The notes beneath the pieces were generated by a model. That model was not told the DNA's origin and ran no database searches. It saw only the letters and a program-made list of their open reading frames with translations. A stretch of 64,000 bases of DNA from Pantoea rwandensis (GTDB lineage Bacteria > Pseudomonadota > Gammaproteobacteria > Enterobacterales > Enterobacteriaceae): contig NZ_MLFR01000017.1 in NCBI RefSeq assembly GCF_002095475.1, forward strand, positions 51,779-115,778, written 5' to 3'. This document shows, piece by piece, positions 9,685 to 20,917 of the stretch (position 1 is the first letter of the stretch; each line of letters begins with the position of its first letter). The position numbers were made by a program, and so were the translations under genes.

Positions 9685-10690
9685 GCTGCTGCCATGCCTG
9701 CCAGACCGTTTCCAGCGTGATATCGCTGCACTCACCGGAATCGGTCTGCATAATTTGATATTTTCCAGACCATGGGTGCCAGATACTGGCATTGGTATCC
9801 CCGAAGAACACCACCTGCTTTTTATGTAACCCGGCAGCCAAATGCATCTGCCCGCCATCACTGCACAAAATCTGCTCACAGCGATCAAATCCGGCAATCA
9901 ATTCGCGCACCGATGCGGTTGGGTAACGCGCCACACGCGGTGAACTCACCTGCTGCATCAACTCTTCTGCACGCGCGGCGTCACCTTTGTCATGGGGATC
10001 CAGAGTGCCTTGTGGAGACCAGAATACCAGCACCTGCGCTTGCTCATCTTCCAACAGTTTATTGATAAACGCTGCGTAGGATGCCACTGGCCAGCGGCGT
10101 TTAGGGCTGCGGCTGCTGATGTGTACGCCAAACACTTTTCCCGGTGCAGGAAACAGTGCCGCGACACGGGCTTTAGCGGCCTCACGCTCTGCATCCGCCA
10201 GATAGAGATTGACCTGGGGTATCGCCGGGGATGCATCCGTCAGCGCCGAAAGATAAGAGTAGGTATGCTCTACCTGATGTTTACCTTGGAAATCATGCTT
10301 CTGGAAAGGATGATCAAGATGCGCATCGGGCTGTGCGGCACCGATAATATTGTGCGCACCAGCCATTTTCGCCAGACGCAAACTGTATTTGCAAGGCACG
10401 GGATTTGCCAAAATGGTTGCATCAAATCGGGTTTTACGGAGCGCCAGCATGATCTTCACGCGCTGCCAGTAAACGCCCAATGTTGTCTCATTTTTTGCGC
10501 GGTGCTTGGCTTTTTTGTACACATACAAGCGATCGACATGCGGATTATGACTTATCACGTCTTGAGCAATTTTATTCACCAACAGCGTAATTTTCGCCTC
10601 GGGAAATGCCCGCTTCAGCCCTTCCAGTAACGGTGTGGTACAGACCATATCGCCAATGTTATCGCGTCTGATAACGAGGATGTTTTTCAT
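9659..10690 (-). CDS. Glycosyltransferase family 9 (heptosyltransferase-like)
   Basis: 343 residues from the ATG at 10690; the frame runs 11 codons further upstream, but MKNILVIRRDNIGDMVCTTP is the natural GT9 start. The C-terminal half has VHISSRSPKRRWP and CSDGGQMHLAAGLHKKQVVFFGD, the GT9 donor loop. It probably transfers a heptose-type sugar to the LPS core. It is distinct from WaaC, WaaF and WaaQ in this locus, so its acceptor is unknown. It is a single gene on the minus strand, divergent from waaH and overlapping the deacetylase 3' end by 26 bp. Confidence 0.8.
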   Translation of the reverse strand: MKNILVIRRDNIGDMVCTTPLLEGLKRAFPEAKITLLVNKIAQDVISHNPHVDRLYVYKKAKHRAKNETTLGVYWQRVKIMLALRKTRFDATILANPVPCKYSLRLAKMAGAHNIIGAAQPDAHLDHPFQKHDFQGKHQVEHTYSYLSALTDASPAIPQVNLYLADAEREAAKARVAALFPAPGKVFGVHISSRSPKRRWPVASYAAFINKLLEDEQAQVLVFWSPQGTLDPHDKGDAARAEELMQQVSSPRVARYPTASVRELIAGFDRCEQILCSDGGQMHLAAGLHKKQVVFFGDTNASIWHPWSGKYQIMQTDSGECSDITLETVWQAWQQLSVEPVAV

Positions 10691-10871
10691 ACTGATGCCC
10701 GGAGAGATAAGGATATATGTCAAGTTTTGCGGCTATAACAATTCTTAAAAACGTAAAAATGCTAGCGAGCTAACTACTTTTGACCATTAATGTCCAAAAA
10801 GTTCTGAATTCCTTAGTAATAATTAACGTAAGAAAATCGTTAACGAATCATTATTAAAACATCGCAGAACA

Positions 10872-11861
10872 ATGTCGCTAAAAGCTCCTTTAATCTCCAT
10901 CATCTCACCTATGTACAATGCCGGTGCGATGCTTGAGACGTTTATGCAGTCCCTGCTGGCACAAACGCTGACGTCACTGGAAATTATCATCGTCGATGAT
11001 GGCTCCACCGATGGCTCCGGCGAACGTGCTGACGCTTATGCGCAGCAGCATCCTCACGTCCACGTCATCCATCAGGTGAATGGGGGTGTTTCGCGCGCCC
11101 GCAATGCCGGTCTGGCTATCGCCCGGGGTAAATACGTCACTTTCCCGGATGCAGATGACACCATGAGCCCAGCCATGTATCAGACGCTGGTTGAGATGGC
11201 TGAGCGCGATAATCTCGACGCCGCGCAGTGCAATGCCGAGTGGTTTTTTAAATCCAGTCAGACCACCAAACCCCTCATTCCGCTTGACCGTTTGACCAGC
11301 ACCGAGGTGCTGAGCGGTCCAGACTGGCTAAACACCGCACTGCAAACTCATCGTTACATGCATGTTGTGTGGCTCGGCATCTATCGCCGCGAACTGATTA
11401 ACCAGCTAAACCTCACCTTCGAGCCAGGTTTGCACCATCAGGATATTCCCTGGACGACCGAGTTTATGCTCAATGTTCAGCGCGTGCGCTATACGGATCA
11501 AGTGCTGTATCGCTACTACATGCACGATGCGTCGATCAGCAACCGCAAACGCACCGGTCAGCGCAATGTGGAATACCAACGGCACTACCTGAAAATCGCG
11601 CAGATGCTGGAACAGATCAATGCACGCTATCGCAATAAAGTTAAAATATATTCAGCCTTCCACTACCAGATAACCCGTGAAGCGCTCAGTGTCTGCCACA
11701 CCATCCGCCGCGAACCTGAAGAGAGCGCACGCCAGGCGATGATCGCAGATATCTTTGCCACCCAGACCCACAAGCGCATGCTGCGTAATGCACGCGGTGC
11801 AAGGCAGTGGTATCAGTTACTACTGTGGCTGAGCCGGATTTATCGCTGGCGTAAGAAATAA
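10872..11861 (+). CDS. waaH: LPS core glucuronosyltransferase (YibD/WaaH family, GT2)
   Basis: E. coli WaaH adds glucuronic acid to HepIII of the core. 329 residues. The GT2 fold is shown by SIISPMYNAGAMLETF, the nucleotide site IIIVDDGSTDGSGERA, and FPDADDTMSPAMYQTL, which has the DxD metal motif. AGLHHQDIPWTTEFM-like residues (PGLHHQDIPWTTEFML here) closely match E. coli YibD. The C-terminal YQLLLWLSRIYRWR also parallels YibD. The 180-bp AT-rich spacer upstream should contain its promoter. In E. coli the gene is induced by phosphate limitation through PhoB; I could not find a convincing PhoB box here. Confidence 0.8.
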   Translation: MSLKAPLISIISPMYNAGAMLETFMQSLLAQTLTSLEIIIVDDGSTDGSGERADAYAQQHPHVHVIHQVNGGVSRARNAGLAIARGKYVTFPDADDTMSPAMYQTLVEMAERDNLDAAQCNAEWFFKSSQTTKPLIPLDRLTSTEVLSGPDWLNTALQTHRYMHVVWLGIYRRELINQLNLTFEPGLHHQDIPWTTEFMLNVQRVRYTDQVLYRYYMHDASISNRKRTGQRNVEYQRHYLKIAQMLEQINARYRNKVKIYSAFHYQITREALSVCHTIRREPEESARQAMIADIFATQTHKRMLRNARGARQWYQLLLWLSRIYRWRKK

Positions 11862-11934
11862 GCGGCGACGCTGGCTTTCGCAGCATAGGGGTTTACCCTA
11901 CAATCAGCTCACTGAATTTTGAGATCATTTGAGT

Positions 11935-13011
11935 ATGGCAAGCCCGATTCCAGCCCAATTTGTACCGCAAAACATTCTGCTGATTAAGCTGCGTCATCAC
12001 GGCGATATGCTGCTGACCACGCCCGCAATCAATGCGTTACGTCAGCGTTATCCTCACGCCAACATTGACGTCCTGCTGTATAAAGAGACGCGGCCAATGC
12101 TGGAAGCCCATCCTGCCATTCGTCAGTTGCACATCATCGATCGCAACTGGAAAAAAGAGGGTGGATGGCAGAAGTTTCGTCACGAAATGGCCCTGCTCTC
12201 TGCAGTGCGCGCTTGCCATTATGATGTGGTGATTAATCTGGCTGACCAATGGCGCAGCGCCATTATTACCGGCTTTTCGGCTGCCCCCGTGCGCATTGGT
12301 TTTGCCTTTGCGAAGCGTGACAACCTGCTATGGCGCTGGTGCCACAATCACCTGATATCCACCCAAAATTACAACCAGCTGCACACGGTTGAGCAAAATA
12401 TGGCAGCGCTCCAGCCGCTCAGCATTGGTGCAGAAGGTGCAAAAGCGTCGATGCATTTCAGCGCGGCAGACCAACAAAAAGTACAGGATATACTGGCGCA
12501 ACAGCGGATTAGCAGGCCGTTTATCGTGATTCAGCCCACTTCACGTTGGGTATTTAAATGCTGGGAGGATGAGAAAGTCGCGCAGCTGATTGATACGCTC
12601 GCCGCTGACGGTCATACCATCGTCCTCACCGCCGCACCCGATCGGCAAGAGCAAGCGATGATTGCCAACATTCTTTCGCTGTGCCACAACCAAAAGGTGG
12701 TCTCACTCGCCGGGCAGCTTTCATTACCGCAACTGGCTGCGCTCATTGATACGGCGCAGCTGTTCATTGGCGTAGATTCAGCACCAATGCATATGGCCGC
12801 AGCCTTAGATACCCCTTGTCTGGCGCTATTTGGCCCCACCAAACTGCATCACTGGCGTCCGTGGGGCGAGAATAATCGGGTAATTTGGGCCGGAGATTAT
12901 GCGCCGCTGCCCTCGCCTGATGATATCGATACCAAAACCCAGCAGCGCTATCTTTCCGCGATTCCGATTGAAGATGTGGTTGCCGCTGCAAGGAGCTTTT
13001 TGCATGACTAA
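11935..13011 (+). CDS. waaQ: LPS heptosyltransferase III
   Basis: Adds the branching third heptose to HepII. About 358 residues from the ATG at 11935; an in-frame TTG at 11929 is an alternative. GT9 motifs: NILLIKLRHHGDMLLTTPA at the start and VDSAPMHMAAALDTPCLALFG in the C-terminal half, both typical of WaaQ. The last 8 bp overlap the wabG-like gene, and that gene's ribosome site AAGGAG lies inside waaQ. First gene of the waaQ-wabG-waaA-waaE-coaD run. Confidence 0.9.
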   Translation: MASPIPAQFVPQNILLIKLRHHGDMLLTTPAINALRQRYPHANIDVLLYKETRPMLEAHPAIRQLHIIDRNWKKEGGWQKFRHEMALLSAVRACHYDVVINLADQWRSAIITGFSAAPVRIGFAFAKRDNLLWRWCHNHLISTQNYNQLHTVEQNMAALQPLSIGAEGAKASMHFSAADQQKVQDILAQQRISRPFIVIQPTSRWVFKCWEDEKVAQLIDTLAADGHTIVLTAAPDRQEQAMIANILSLCHNQKVVSLAGQLSLPQLAALIDTAQLFIGVDSAPMHMAAALDTPCLALFGPTKLHHWRPWGENNRVIWAGDYAPLPSPDDIDTKTQQRYLSAIPIEDVVAAARSFLHD

Positions 13012-14137
13012 GTTACGCCTGGCGATCGTCCGACAGAAATATCGCCCGGATGGGGGTGCTGAGCGCTTTATCTCGCGCGCACTGGAAGCGCTCGACAGCG
13101 AACAACTCGATCTCAACATTATTACTCGTAGCTGGCAGGGCACACCCAATCCTGCCTGGCACCTGCATATCTGCAATCCAACCAAGTTTGGTCGCGTGTC
13201 ACGCGAACGCGGATTTGCCCACGCCGCCCGCCAGTGCTGGGAACGCGAGAAATTCGATATTGTGCAGAGTCATGAGCGTATTGCAGGTTGCGATATCTTT
13301 CGTGCTGGAGATGGCGTCCATCGCGTCTGGCTGGAACAACGCGCGCGTATCGTATCGCCATGGCAACGTCTCAGCGCCACGCTGAGCCCTTATCATCGCT
13401 ATGTGTTGCAAGCAGAAGCAGAGATGTTTAATGCGTCGTCGCTGAAAGCGGTCATCTGCAATTCAGAGATGGTAAAACAGGATATTTTGCGTCATTTCAC
13501 GTTAGATGCCAGCAAGATTCATGTCATTCACAACGCCATCGACAGCCAACGTTTTCAGCCCGCTAGCGAACTGCAGCGCCACGCTATGCGCCAGCAATTA
13601 TCCTTACCCCAGAACGCCACAGTGATGATTTATGTGGGGTCTGGCTTTGAGCGAAAAGGATTAAAAGCAGCGATTGAAGCCCTTGCCAGCAGTGACCGTT
13701 ACCTGATTGTTGTTGGCCAGGATAAGCAAGCCACACGCTATCAGCAGCGAGCAAAAACGCTGAATTGTGCCGATCGCTTACGCTTTGTTGGCGTTCAACA
13801 GGACGTACAGCCCTACTATCACGCAGCGGACGCACTACTGTTGCCGACGCTCTATGATCCTTTTCCGAATGTGGTGCTGGAGGCTATGGCCTGCGGCTTG
13901 GCCGTGATCACCAGTACAGGTTGTGGTGGCGCAGAATTCATCACGGCGGGTCAAGAAGGCTTCGTTTGTGATGCTTTGGATATCAAAGCATTAAATGAAG
14001 CGATTAACGCAACCCCCGCACTTTTGCAGAATTCTGCCATGGGCGAAGCCGCACGTCGCAGAATTGAACCTTATGGACCGCAGCAGCTGGCACAAGCACT
14101 GACCTCACTTTATCAGCAAGTGCTGAAGGCCAGCTGA
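13004..14137 (+). CDS. wabG: Core glycosyltransferase WabG-like (GT4)
   Basis: 377 residues from the ATG at 13004, inside the end of waaQ; the frame is open further upstream, but that part is waaQ in another frame. It begins KLRLAIVRQKYRPDGGAERF, the WabG-type start. The C-terminal half has YVGSGFERKGLKAAIEAL and LLPTLYDPFPNVVLEAMACG, the GT4 donor site. In Klebsiella WabG adds galacturonic acid to HepII, while E. coli WaaG adds glucose at the same place. The N-terminus resembles WabG more than WaaG, so a uronic acid is the likelier substrate, but this is not proven. Confidence 0.8.
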   Translation: MTKLRLAIVRQKYRPDGGAERFISRALEALDSEQLDLNIITRSWQGTPNPAWHLHICNPTKFGRVSRERGFAHAARQCWEREKFDIVQSHERIAGCDIFRAGDGVHRVWLEQRARIVSPWQRLSATLSPYHRYVLQAEAEMFNASSLKAVICNSEMVKQDILRHFTLDASKIHVIHNAIDSQRFQPASELQRHAMRQQLSLPQNATVMIYVGSGFERKGLKAAIEALASSDRYLIVVGQDKQATRYQQRAKTLNCADRLRFVGVQQDVQPYYHAADALLLPTLYDPFPNVVLEAMACGLAVITSTGCGGAEFITAGQEGFVCDALDIKALNEAINATPALLQNSAMGEAARRRIEPYGPQQLAQALTSLYQQVLKAS

Positions 14138-14222
14138 CGAAGTGGTAGGAGCAGGCGACCAGTTTCTGATAACATGCCGCCTTTCATGTGTTTTTTGACG
14201 CGAACCTGTCGTAACGATAACT

Positions 14223-15497
14223 ATGACAACTCTATACACAGCCCTGCTCTATCTGATTCAGCCACTGATCTGGCTGCGCCTGTGGCTGCGCGGTCGAAAA
14301 GCACCGGCCTATCGTAAACGCTGGGCTGAGCGCTATGGCTATTGCGTGGGCAAAGTTCAACCACACGGCATTGTGCTGCATTCCGTGTCTGTTGGCGAAA
14401 CGCTAGCCGCCGTTCCCTTGGTGCGCGCACTGCGCCATCGCTACCCTACGCTGCCGATTACCGTCACGACCATGACGCCGACCGGCTCCGAACGCGCCCA
14501 ATCGGCGTTTGGCAAAGACGTGCATCATGTCTATCTGCCTTATGACTTACCCGGTTCTATCAATCGTTTCCTCGACACCGTCAATCCACGTCTGGTGATC
14601 ATTATGGAAACCGAACTGTGGCCGAATATCATCCGTATTCTGCATCAGCGACAGATTCCGCTAGTGATTGCTAATGCCCGTTTGTCGGAGCGCTCAGCCA
14701 AAGGCTATAAAAAGCTTGGCGGCTTCATGCGCGATTTGCTGCAACGCATCACGCTGATTGCGGCGCAGAACAATGAGGATGCCGAACGCTTCCTGAGTCT
14801 GGGCCTTAAGCGCTCACACTTAGCCGTCACCGGCAGTCTCAAGTTTGATATTTCCGTCACGCCCGAACTTGCGGCAAAAGCCGTGACGCTGCGTCGGCAG
14901 TGGGCATCACGCCGCCAGGTGTGGATCGCGACCAGCACTCATGAAGGTGAAGAAGCCATCGTGCTTGATGCACATCGCCGTCTTCTGCAGCAGTTCCCGG
15001 ATCTGCTGTTGATTTTGGTGCCACGCCATCCTGAGCGTTTCAAAGATGCCTGCGATCTGGCGCAAAAGCGCGGCTTTAGCTTTACGCTGCGCAGCAGCGG
15101 CGAAATTCCGTCCAGTGCCACGCAAGTGGTGATCGGCGATACCATGGGCGAGTTAATGATGTTGTACGGCATTGCTGATATTGCCTTTGTCGGCGGCAGC
15201 CTGGTCGAACGCGGTGGTCATAACCCGCTCGAACCCGCAGCGCATGCGATTCCCGTGCTGATGGGCCCGCACATCTGGAACTTCAAAGATATTTGCGCCA
15301 AATTGCAGCAAGCAGAAGGATTAATCACCGTCACTGATGTGGTTTCGCTGGAAAAAGAAGTGGCCAATCTGCTGAAAGATGACGATTACCGCCGTTACTA
15401 TGGCCGCCATGCTGTGGAAGTTCTGCATCAAAACCAAGGCGCCTTACAGCGTCTGCTACAGTTACTCGAACCTCATTTACCGCCGCGGGCTCACTAA
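14223..15497 (+). CDS. waaA: Kdo transferase (3-deoxy-D-manno-octulosonic acid transferase)
   Basis: Adds two Kdo residues to lipid IVA at the inner membrane; essential in most enterobacteria. 424 residues, the family length. An N-terminal membrane anchor (LYLIQPLIWLRLWLRG) is followed by HSVSVGETLAAVPLVRAL, METELWPNI and GSLKFD. The C-terminal GGSLVERGGHNPLEPAA is the donor site. 85 bp separate it from wabG, so it may have its own promoter, and 3 bp separate it from waaE. Confidence 0.97.
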   Translation: MTTLYTALLYLIQPLIWLRLWLRGRKAPAYRKRWAERYGYCVGKVQPHGIVLHSVSVGETLAAVPLVRALRHRYPTLPITVTTMTPTGSERAQSAFGKDVHHVYLPYDLPGSINRFLDTVNPRLVIIMETELWPNIIRILHQRQIPLVIANARLSERSAKGYKKLGGFMRDLLQRITLIAAQNNEDAERFLSLGLKRSHLAVTGSLKFDISVTPELAAKAVTLRRQWASRRQVWIATSTHEGEEAIVLDAHRRLLQQFPDLLLILVPRHPERFKDACDLAQKRGFSFTLRSSGEIPSSATQVVIGDTMGELMMLYGIADIAFVGGSLVERGGHNPLEPAAHAIPVLMGPHIWNFKDICAKLQQAEGLITVTDVVSLEKEVANLLKDDDYRRYYGRHAVEVLHQNQGALQRLLQLLEPHLPPRAH

Positions 15498-15500
15498 CTC

Positions 15501-16759
<1,259 letters not shown>

Positions 16760-17569
16760 TTAATGCTGGCAGCGTGGGCACCAGAAAGTGCTACGCTGGC
16801 CATGTTTGCCGCTGATAATCGGCGTGCCGCAGGCTCGACATGGCTCTCCTGCTCGACCATAGACCTGCAATTCCTGAGCAAAATAGCCCGGCTTGCCGTC
16901 AGTTTGCAGAAAATCACGCAGCGTCGTTCCACCCTGCTCAATTGAGCGCAGTAACACGGCTTTGATGGTGGCAACCATCAATTCAGCCTCATCGCGGCTC
17001 AAACTCATCGCAGGACGATCGGGCAAGATCCCCGCAGTAAACAGTGATTCACTGGCATAGATGTTACCCACACCCACTACCACTTTATTATCCATCAACC
17101 ACTGCTTAATGACGGTGCGTTTACCACGTGACTTGTCAAACAGATAGGCACCATCAAATTCTTGACTGAGTGGCTCTGGACCAAGGTGAGAAAGCACGCT
17201 ACTGCCTTCAAGGTCAGTCGTCCACAGCCAGGCACCAAATCGTCGCGGGTCGGTGTAGCGCAACACTTTGCCGTTACTCATCACTAAATCAACATGGTCA
17301 TGCTTCGCAGCAGGTTGTTCACCCGGCAAAATACGTAAGCTGCCGGACATGCCGAGGTGAATAATAATCCAGCCGTGTTGAAGCTCCAGCAAGAGGTATT
17401 TCGCGCGACGTTGCACGCTCAATACGGGCTGATCGCTTAGCGCGTGGATTTCGTGCGAGACCGGCCAGCGCAGGCGTGAGTTACGCACTATCGCATGCAA
17501 AATCGTCGCGCCCACCATGTGTGGCTCAATGCCGCGGCGGCTGGTTTCTACCTCTGGTAATTCAGGCAT
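16760..17569 (-). CDS. mutM: Formamidopyrimidine-DNA glycosylase (8-oxoguanine repair)
   Basis: Removes oxidised purines such as 8-oxoG and cuts the abasic site. 269 residues, family length. The N-terminus [15 protein letters not shown] carries the catalytic Pro and Glu. [10 protein letters not shown] and [13 protein letters not shown] are family motifs. The C-terminal zinc finger is [20 protein letters not shown] plus CPRC. It is downstream of rpmB-rpmG in the same orientation but separated from them by a strong terminator. Confidence 0.97.
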   Translation of the reverse strand: MPELPEVETSRRGIEPHMVGATILHAIVRNSRLRWPVSHEIHALSDQPVLSVQRRAKYLLLELQHGWIIIHLGMSGSLRILPGEQPAAKHDHVDLVMSNGKVLRYTDPRRFGAWLWTTDLEGSSVLSHLGPEPLSQEFDGAYLFDKSRGKRTVIKQWLMDNKVVVGVGNIYASESLFTAGILPDRPAMSLSRDEAELMVATIKAVLLRSIEQGGTTLRDFLQTDGKPGYFAQELQVYGRAGEPCRACGTPIISGKHGQRSTFWCPRCQH

Positions 17570-17598
17570 GTCATCTCCTCAACAAACCGCAGAAACAA

Positions 17599-17624
17599 AA
17601 AACCCGGCCGAAGCCGGGTTTTTC
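17599..17624. terminator. Bidirectional terminator after rpmG
   Basis: AACCCGGC and GCCGGGTT form an 8-bp stem with a TTCG loop on the minus strand, flanked by A-runs on the left and T-runs on the right of the plus strand. It therefore has a U-tract for minus transcripts from rpmBG and could also act on plus transcripts. It separates ribosomal protein transcription from mutM. Confidence 0.88.
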
Positions 17625-17639
17625 ACAAGAACACCAAAA

Positions 17640-17810
<171 letters not shown>

Positions 17811-17818
17811 TCAGTTCC

Positions 17819-18088
<270 letters not shown>

Positions 18089-18198
18089 TTAAAAACTAGG
18101 TTTTGGCCGCCTCGTCAGGCCTTAGCCCGCCAGGCGAGTTCCATGTGAACCCGCTAAGCTGACCCAAACGCCAAACCCGAGATTCTCAAAGGTGGCGT

Positions 18199-18227
18199 AG
18201 TATACGCCGCTCAGGCGGTGTGCTCAA
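18199..18227 (-). promoter_or_regulatory. Sigma-70 promoter of rpmB-rpmG
   Basis: On the minus strand TTGAGC (18222-18227) and TATACT (18199-18204) are separated by 17 bp. A GC-rich inverted repeat CCGCC...GGCGG-like sequence lies in the spacer. The position would give a 5' leader of roughly 135-140 nt for rpmB. Confidence 0.75.
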
Positions 18228-18297
18228 GTCCCGAACAGATAAAGATCCCTATGGATCGCGCGAAAATGCATCATTTCTGCGCACCCGGGCGGATGTT

Positions 18298-18954
18298 TTA
18301 CAGCCAACCGCGCTCAGCGAAAGAGGTGTACTCGCCGTGACCGATCACCAAATGGTCAAGTAAACGAATATTCAGCAACGCGCAAGCCTGCCCAACTTTA
18401 CTGGTAATATCACGGTCGGCCCGGCTGGGTTCAGCGATGCCAGAGGGATGATTATGCGCCAATATTACCGCAGCAGCGTTAAGTTTCAGCGCCTCACGCA
18501 CAATTTCACGTGGATGCACCTCAACACTGGCGATGGAGCCGGAAAACATCTTCTGAGCTTGCAATACCCGATGCTGGTTATCCAGAAACAGCGCCATGAA
18601 CACCTCCCGCTCCTGATGAGCCAGCACACTTTGCAGGTAGTGGCGCGTCACTTTAGGATTTTCCATCACATTTTCGCGTGCCAGCTGACTGGCGAAAAAA
18701 CGTCGACCCAATTCGGCGATGGCATGCAGCTGTGTAATTTTGGCCATGCCCAAGCCTTTCATCGTTCCAAGATCTTCTTGAGTGGCGGTCATGATGCGAT
18801 ACAGCGAACCCCATTCATTGAGCATTTGCTGAGCCAGCACCATCACAGTCGTGCCATAGCTGCCGGTACGCAAAAAAATCGCTAAGAGTTCTGCATCAGT
18901 CAGCGCCTCTGCCCCCAGTATTGCCAGTTTTTCCCGTGGTGCCAGTTCCATCAT
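18298..18954 (-). CDS. radC: RadC/YicR family protein (JAB1/MPN-like)
   Basis: 218 residues from the ATG at 18954. That start is chosen because AGGGAGGT lies 8 bp upstream and the protein then begins [10 protein letters not shown], matching the family; the frame stays open 55 codons further. N-terminal helix-hairpin-helix part ([20 protein letters not shown]), then a JAMM-type metal site with [13 protein letters not shown] and [17 protein letters not shown]. Despite its old name, a repair role for RadC is not supported in E. coli, and its biochemical function is unknown. Divergent from coaBC. Confidence 0.92.
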   Translation of the reverse strand: MMELAPREKLAILGAEALTDAELLAIFLRTGSYGTTVMVLAQQMLNEWGSLYRIMTATQEDLGTMKGLGMAKITQLHAIAELGRRFFASQLARENVMENPKVTRHYLQSVLAHQEREVFMALFLDNQHRVLQAQKMFSGSIASVEVHPREIVREALKLNAAAVILAHNHPSGIAEPSRADRDITSKVGQACALLNIRLLDHLVIGHGEYTSFAERGWL

Positions 18955-19143
18955 GACTTTGACCTCCCTATTTAAGGGCGAGTGTGCGCGTCTGCCGTGT
19001 CGGGCACCAGCAACCCCTTTACGATTTCCGAGACGGCTCGCAAAGGTCGCAGGCAGTGAAAAGGCGAGTTGAGGATTTTGTGATAAAGTTGCCATCATCT
19101 GTCGCGCTTGGCGCGGCAATCCGTTTGAGTTGAGGCCAGGAAC

Positions 19144-20364
19144 ATGACGGGATTAGCCGGAAAAAAAATTCTGCTCGGCGTGAGTGGCGGTATCGCTGCT
19201 TATAAAGCCCCCGAGCTGGTGCGTCGTCTTCGCGATCGTGGCGCAGACGTGCGTGTGATGATGACCGAAGCGGCTAAAGCGTTCATTACGCCGCTCAGCT
19301 TACAAGCCGTTTCGGGCTATCCGGTGTTTGATGACTTGCTCGACCCGGCAGCGGAAGCCGCCATGGGTCATATCGAGCTGGCAAAGTGGGCGGACTTGAT
19401 TGTACTGGCACCCGCAACGGCCGACCTCATTGCGCGCGTTACCGCAGGTATGGCAAACGATCTGGTCACCACCGCCTGCCTCGCCAGCGATGCCCCTTTA
19501 GCCATTGTACCCGCCATGAATCAGCAGATGTATCGCGCAGCGGTGACGCAGGAAAATCTTCAGCGTCTGGCGAAGCGAGGCGTCCTGATTTGGGGTCCAG
19601 ACAGCGGCAGCCAAGCCTGTGGCGACATTGGCCCAGGACGCATGCTCGACCCACTGGCGATAGTGGCTTATGCACTCGAATGGGCGGCACCCGTCAACGA
19701 TCTGCAACATCTCAACATTATGATCACCGCCGGCCCAACCCGTGAGGCATTGGATCCGGTACGCTATATCAGTAACCACAGCTCCGGCAAAATGGGTTAT
19801 GCCATTGCTGCCGCCGCTGCAAAACGCGGCGCGAAGGTTACGTTGGTTTCCGGTCCGGTCACGCTCCCAACGCCAGCAGGCGTGACACGCGTGGATGTGG
19901 GCAGCGCACTGGAAATGGAAGCGGCGGTGATGGCGCAAATCAGCCAACAACATATTTTCATTGCCAGCGCAGCCGTGGCAGACTACCGGGCGGCAAACAT
20001 TGCCGCAGAGAAAATCAAAAAACAGGGTGGCGATGATAACGTCACGCTGCAGTTGGTGAAGAACCCGGATATTGTCGCAGGCGTCGCGGCGCTGCAGAAA
20101 AATCGCCCTTATGTGGTGGGATTTGCTGCTGAAACCCAGAATGTGGAAGAATACGCGCGGCAAAAACGGGCGCGGAAAAACCTGGACCTGATTTGCGCGA
20201 ACGATGTCGCGCAGGCCGGGCAGGGATTCAATAGCGACACCAATGCTCTTCACCTTTTTTGGCAGGAAGGAGAGAAAGTCTTACCGCTCAGTGATAAGAC
20301 GCTCCTTGGCCAACAATTAATAGACGAGATTGTCAGCCGTTATGATGAAAAAAATCGACGTTAA
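19144..20364 (+). CDS. coaBC: Bifunctional phosphopantothenoylcysteine decarboxylase/synthetase
   Basis: Joins 4'-phosphopantothenate to cysteine and decarboxylates the product, steps 2 and 3 of CoA synthesis. 406 residues. The N-terminal flavoprotein CoaC domain has [27 protein letters not shown] and [10 protein letters not shown], with the catalytic Cys. The C-terminal CoaB domain has [27 protein letters not shown] and [17 protein letters not shown]. The end overlaps dut by about 20 bp, a common arrangement. Confidence 0.97.
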   Translation: MTGLAGKKILLGVSGGIAAYKAPELVRRLRDRGADVRVMMTEAAKAFITPLSLQAVSGYPVFDDLLDPAAEAAMGHIELAKWADLIVLAPATADLIARVTAGMANDLVTTACLASDAPLAIVPAMNQQMYRAAVTQENLQRLAKRGVLIWGPDSGSQACGDIGPGRMLDPLAIVAYALEWAAPVNDLQHLNIMITAGPTREALDPVRYISNHSSGKMGYAIAAAAAKRGAKVTLVSGPVTLPTPAGVTRVDVGSALEMEAAVMAQISQQHIFIASAAVADYRAANIAAEKIKKQGGDDNVTLQLVKNPDIVAGVAALQKNRPYVVGFAAETQNVEEYARQKRARKNLDLICANDVAQAGQGFNSDTNALHLFWQEGEKVLPLSDKTLLGQQLIDEIVSRYDEKNRR

Positions 20365-20800
20365 AATTCTTGATGCGCGCGTGGGGAATGAATTCCCACT
20401 GCCGACTTATGCAACCTCGGGTTCAGCAGGCCTCGACCTGCGCGCCTGCCTTGATGGCGCACTGGAGATTACCCCAGGCATGACCACACTGGTGCCAACC
20501 GGCTTAGCGATTCACATTGCTGACCCTTCGCTGGCAGCAGTGATTTTGCCGCGTTCTGGTTTGGGCCATAAGCACGGCATCGTGTTGGGCAACCTGGTGG
20601 GCTTGATCGACTCCGATTACCAGGGCCAGTTAATGGTTTCTGTGTGGAACCGTGGTCAGGAGAGCTTTACGCTGCAGCCGGGTGATCGTCTGGCACAGCT
20701 GGTCTTCGTGCCAGTGGTACAGGCCGAATTTAATCTGGTTGAAGATTTTGATACCAGCGATCGCGGCGCAGGTGGCTTTGGTCACTCTGGTCGTCAGTAA
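20342..20800 (+). CDS. dut: dUTP diphosphatase
   Basis: Hydrolyses dUTP to dUMP and pyrophosphate, keeping uracil out of DNA and supplying dTMP synthesis. About 152 residues from the ATG at 20342; the next codon is also ATG and could be the start. Homotrimer family motifs: [47 protein letters not shown] and the C-terminal [13 protein letters not shown]-loop-like arm. It starts inside the end of coaBC. Confidence 0.97.
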   Translation: MMKKIDVKILDARVGNEFPLPTYATSGSAGLDLRACLDGALEITPGMTTLVPTGLAIHIADPSLAAVILPRSGLGHKHGIVLGNLVGLIDSDYQGQLMVSVWNRGQESFTLQPGDRLAQLVFVPVVQAEFNLVEDFDTSDRGAGGFGHSGRQ

Positions 20801-20835
20801 TACGCGACACTTTTCGCTTAGCCATCTTTTTATTT

Positions 20836-20873
20836 CTCATCTGCCACAGACAACCCAGTCAGTGGCAGATGAG
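20836..20873 (+). repeat. Perfect 12-bp hairpin between dut and slmA
   Basis: CTCATCTGCCAC at 20836-20847 pairs with GTGGCAGATGAG at 20862-20873 around a 14-nt loop. No run of T follows directly, so it is not a canonical intrinsic terminator. It lies 45 bp upstream of the slmA start, in the direction of transcription from dut. Confidence 0.7.
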
Positions 20874-20917
20874 GCCGTATTGCCTGTTTTTGGTGAATTT
20901 CAGGGGTCTTGAAGGTC

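Noticed and set aside
10691..10871. PhoB box upstream of waaH
   Set aside because: No repeat of CTGTCAT-like units at 11-bp spacing was found, although E. coli yibD is PhoB-dependent.
19498..20253. 251-codon minus-strand ORF opposite coaBC
   Set aside because: Mirror of the conserved coaBC frame; no domain motifs and no ribosome site.
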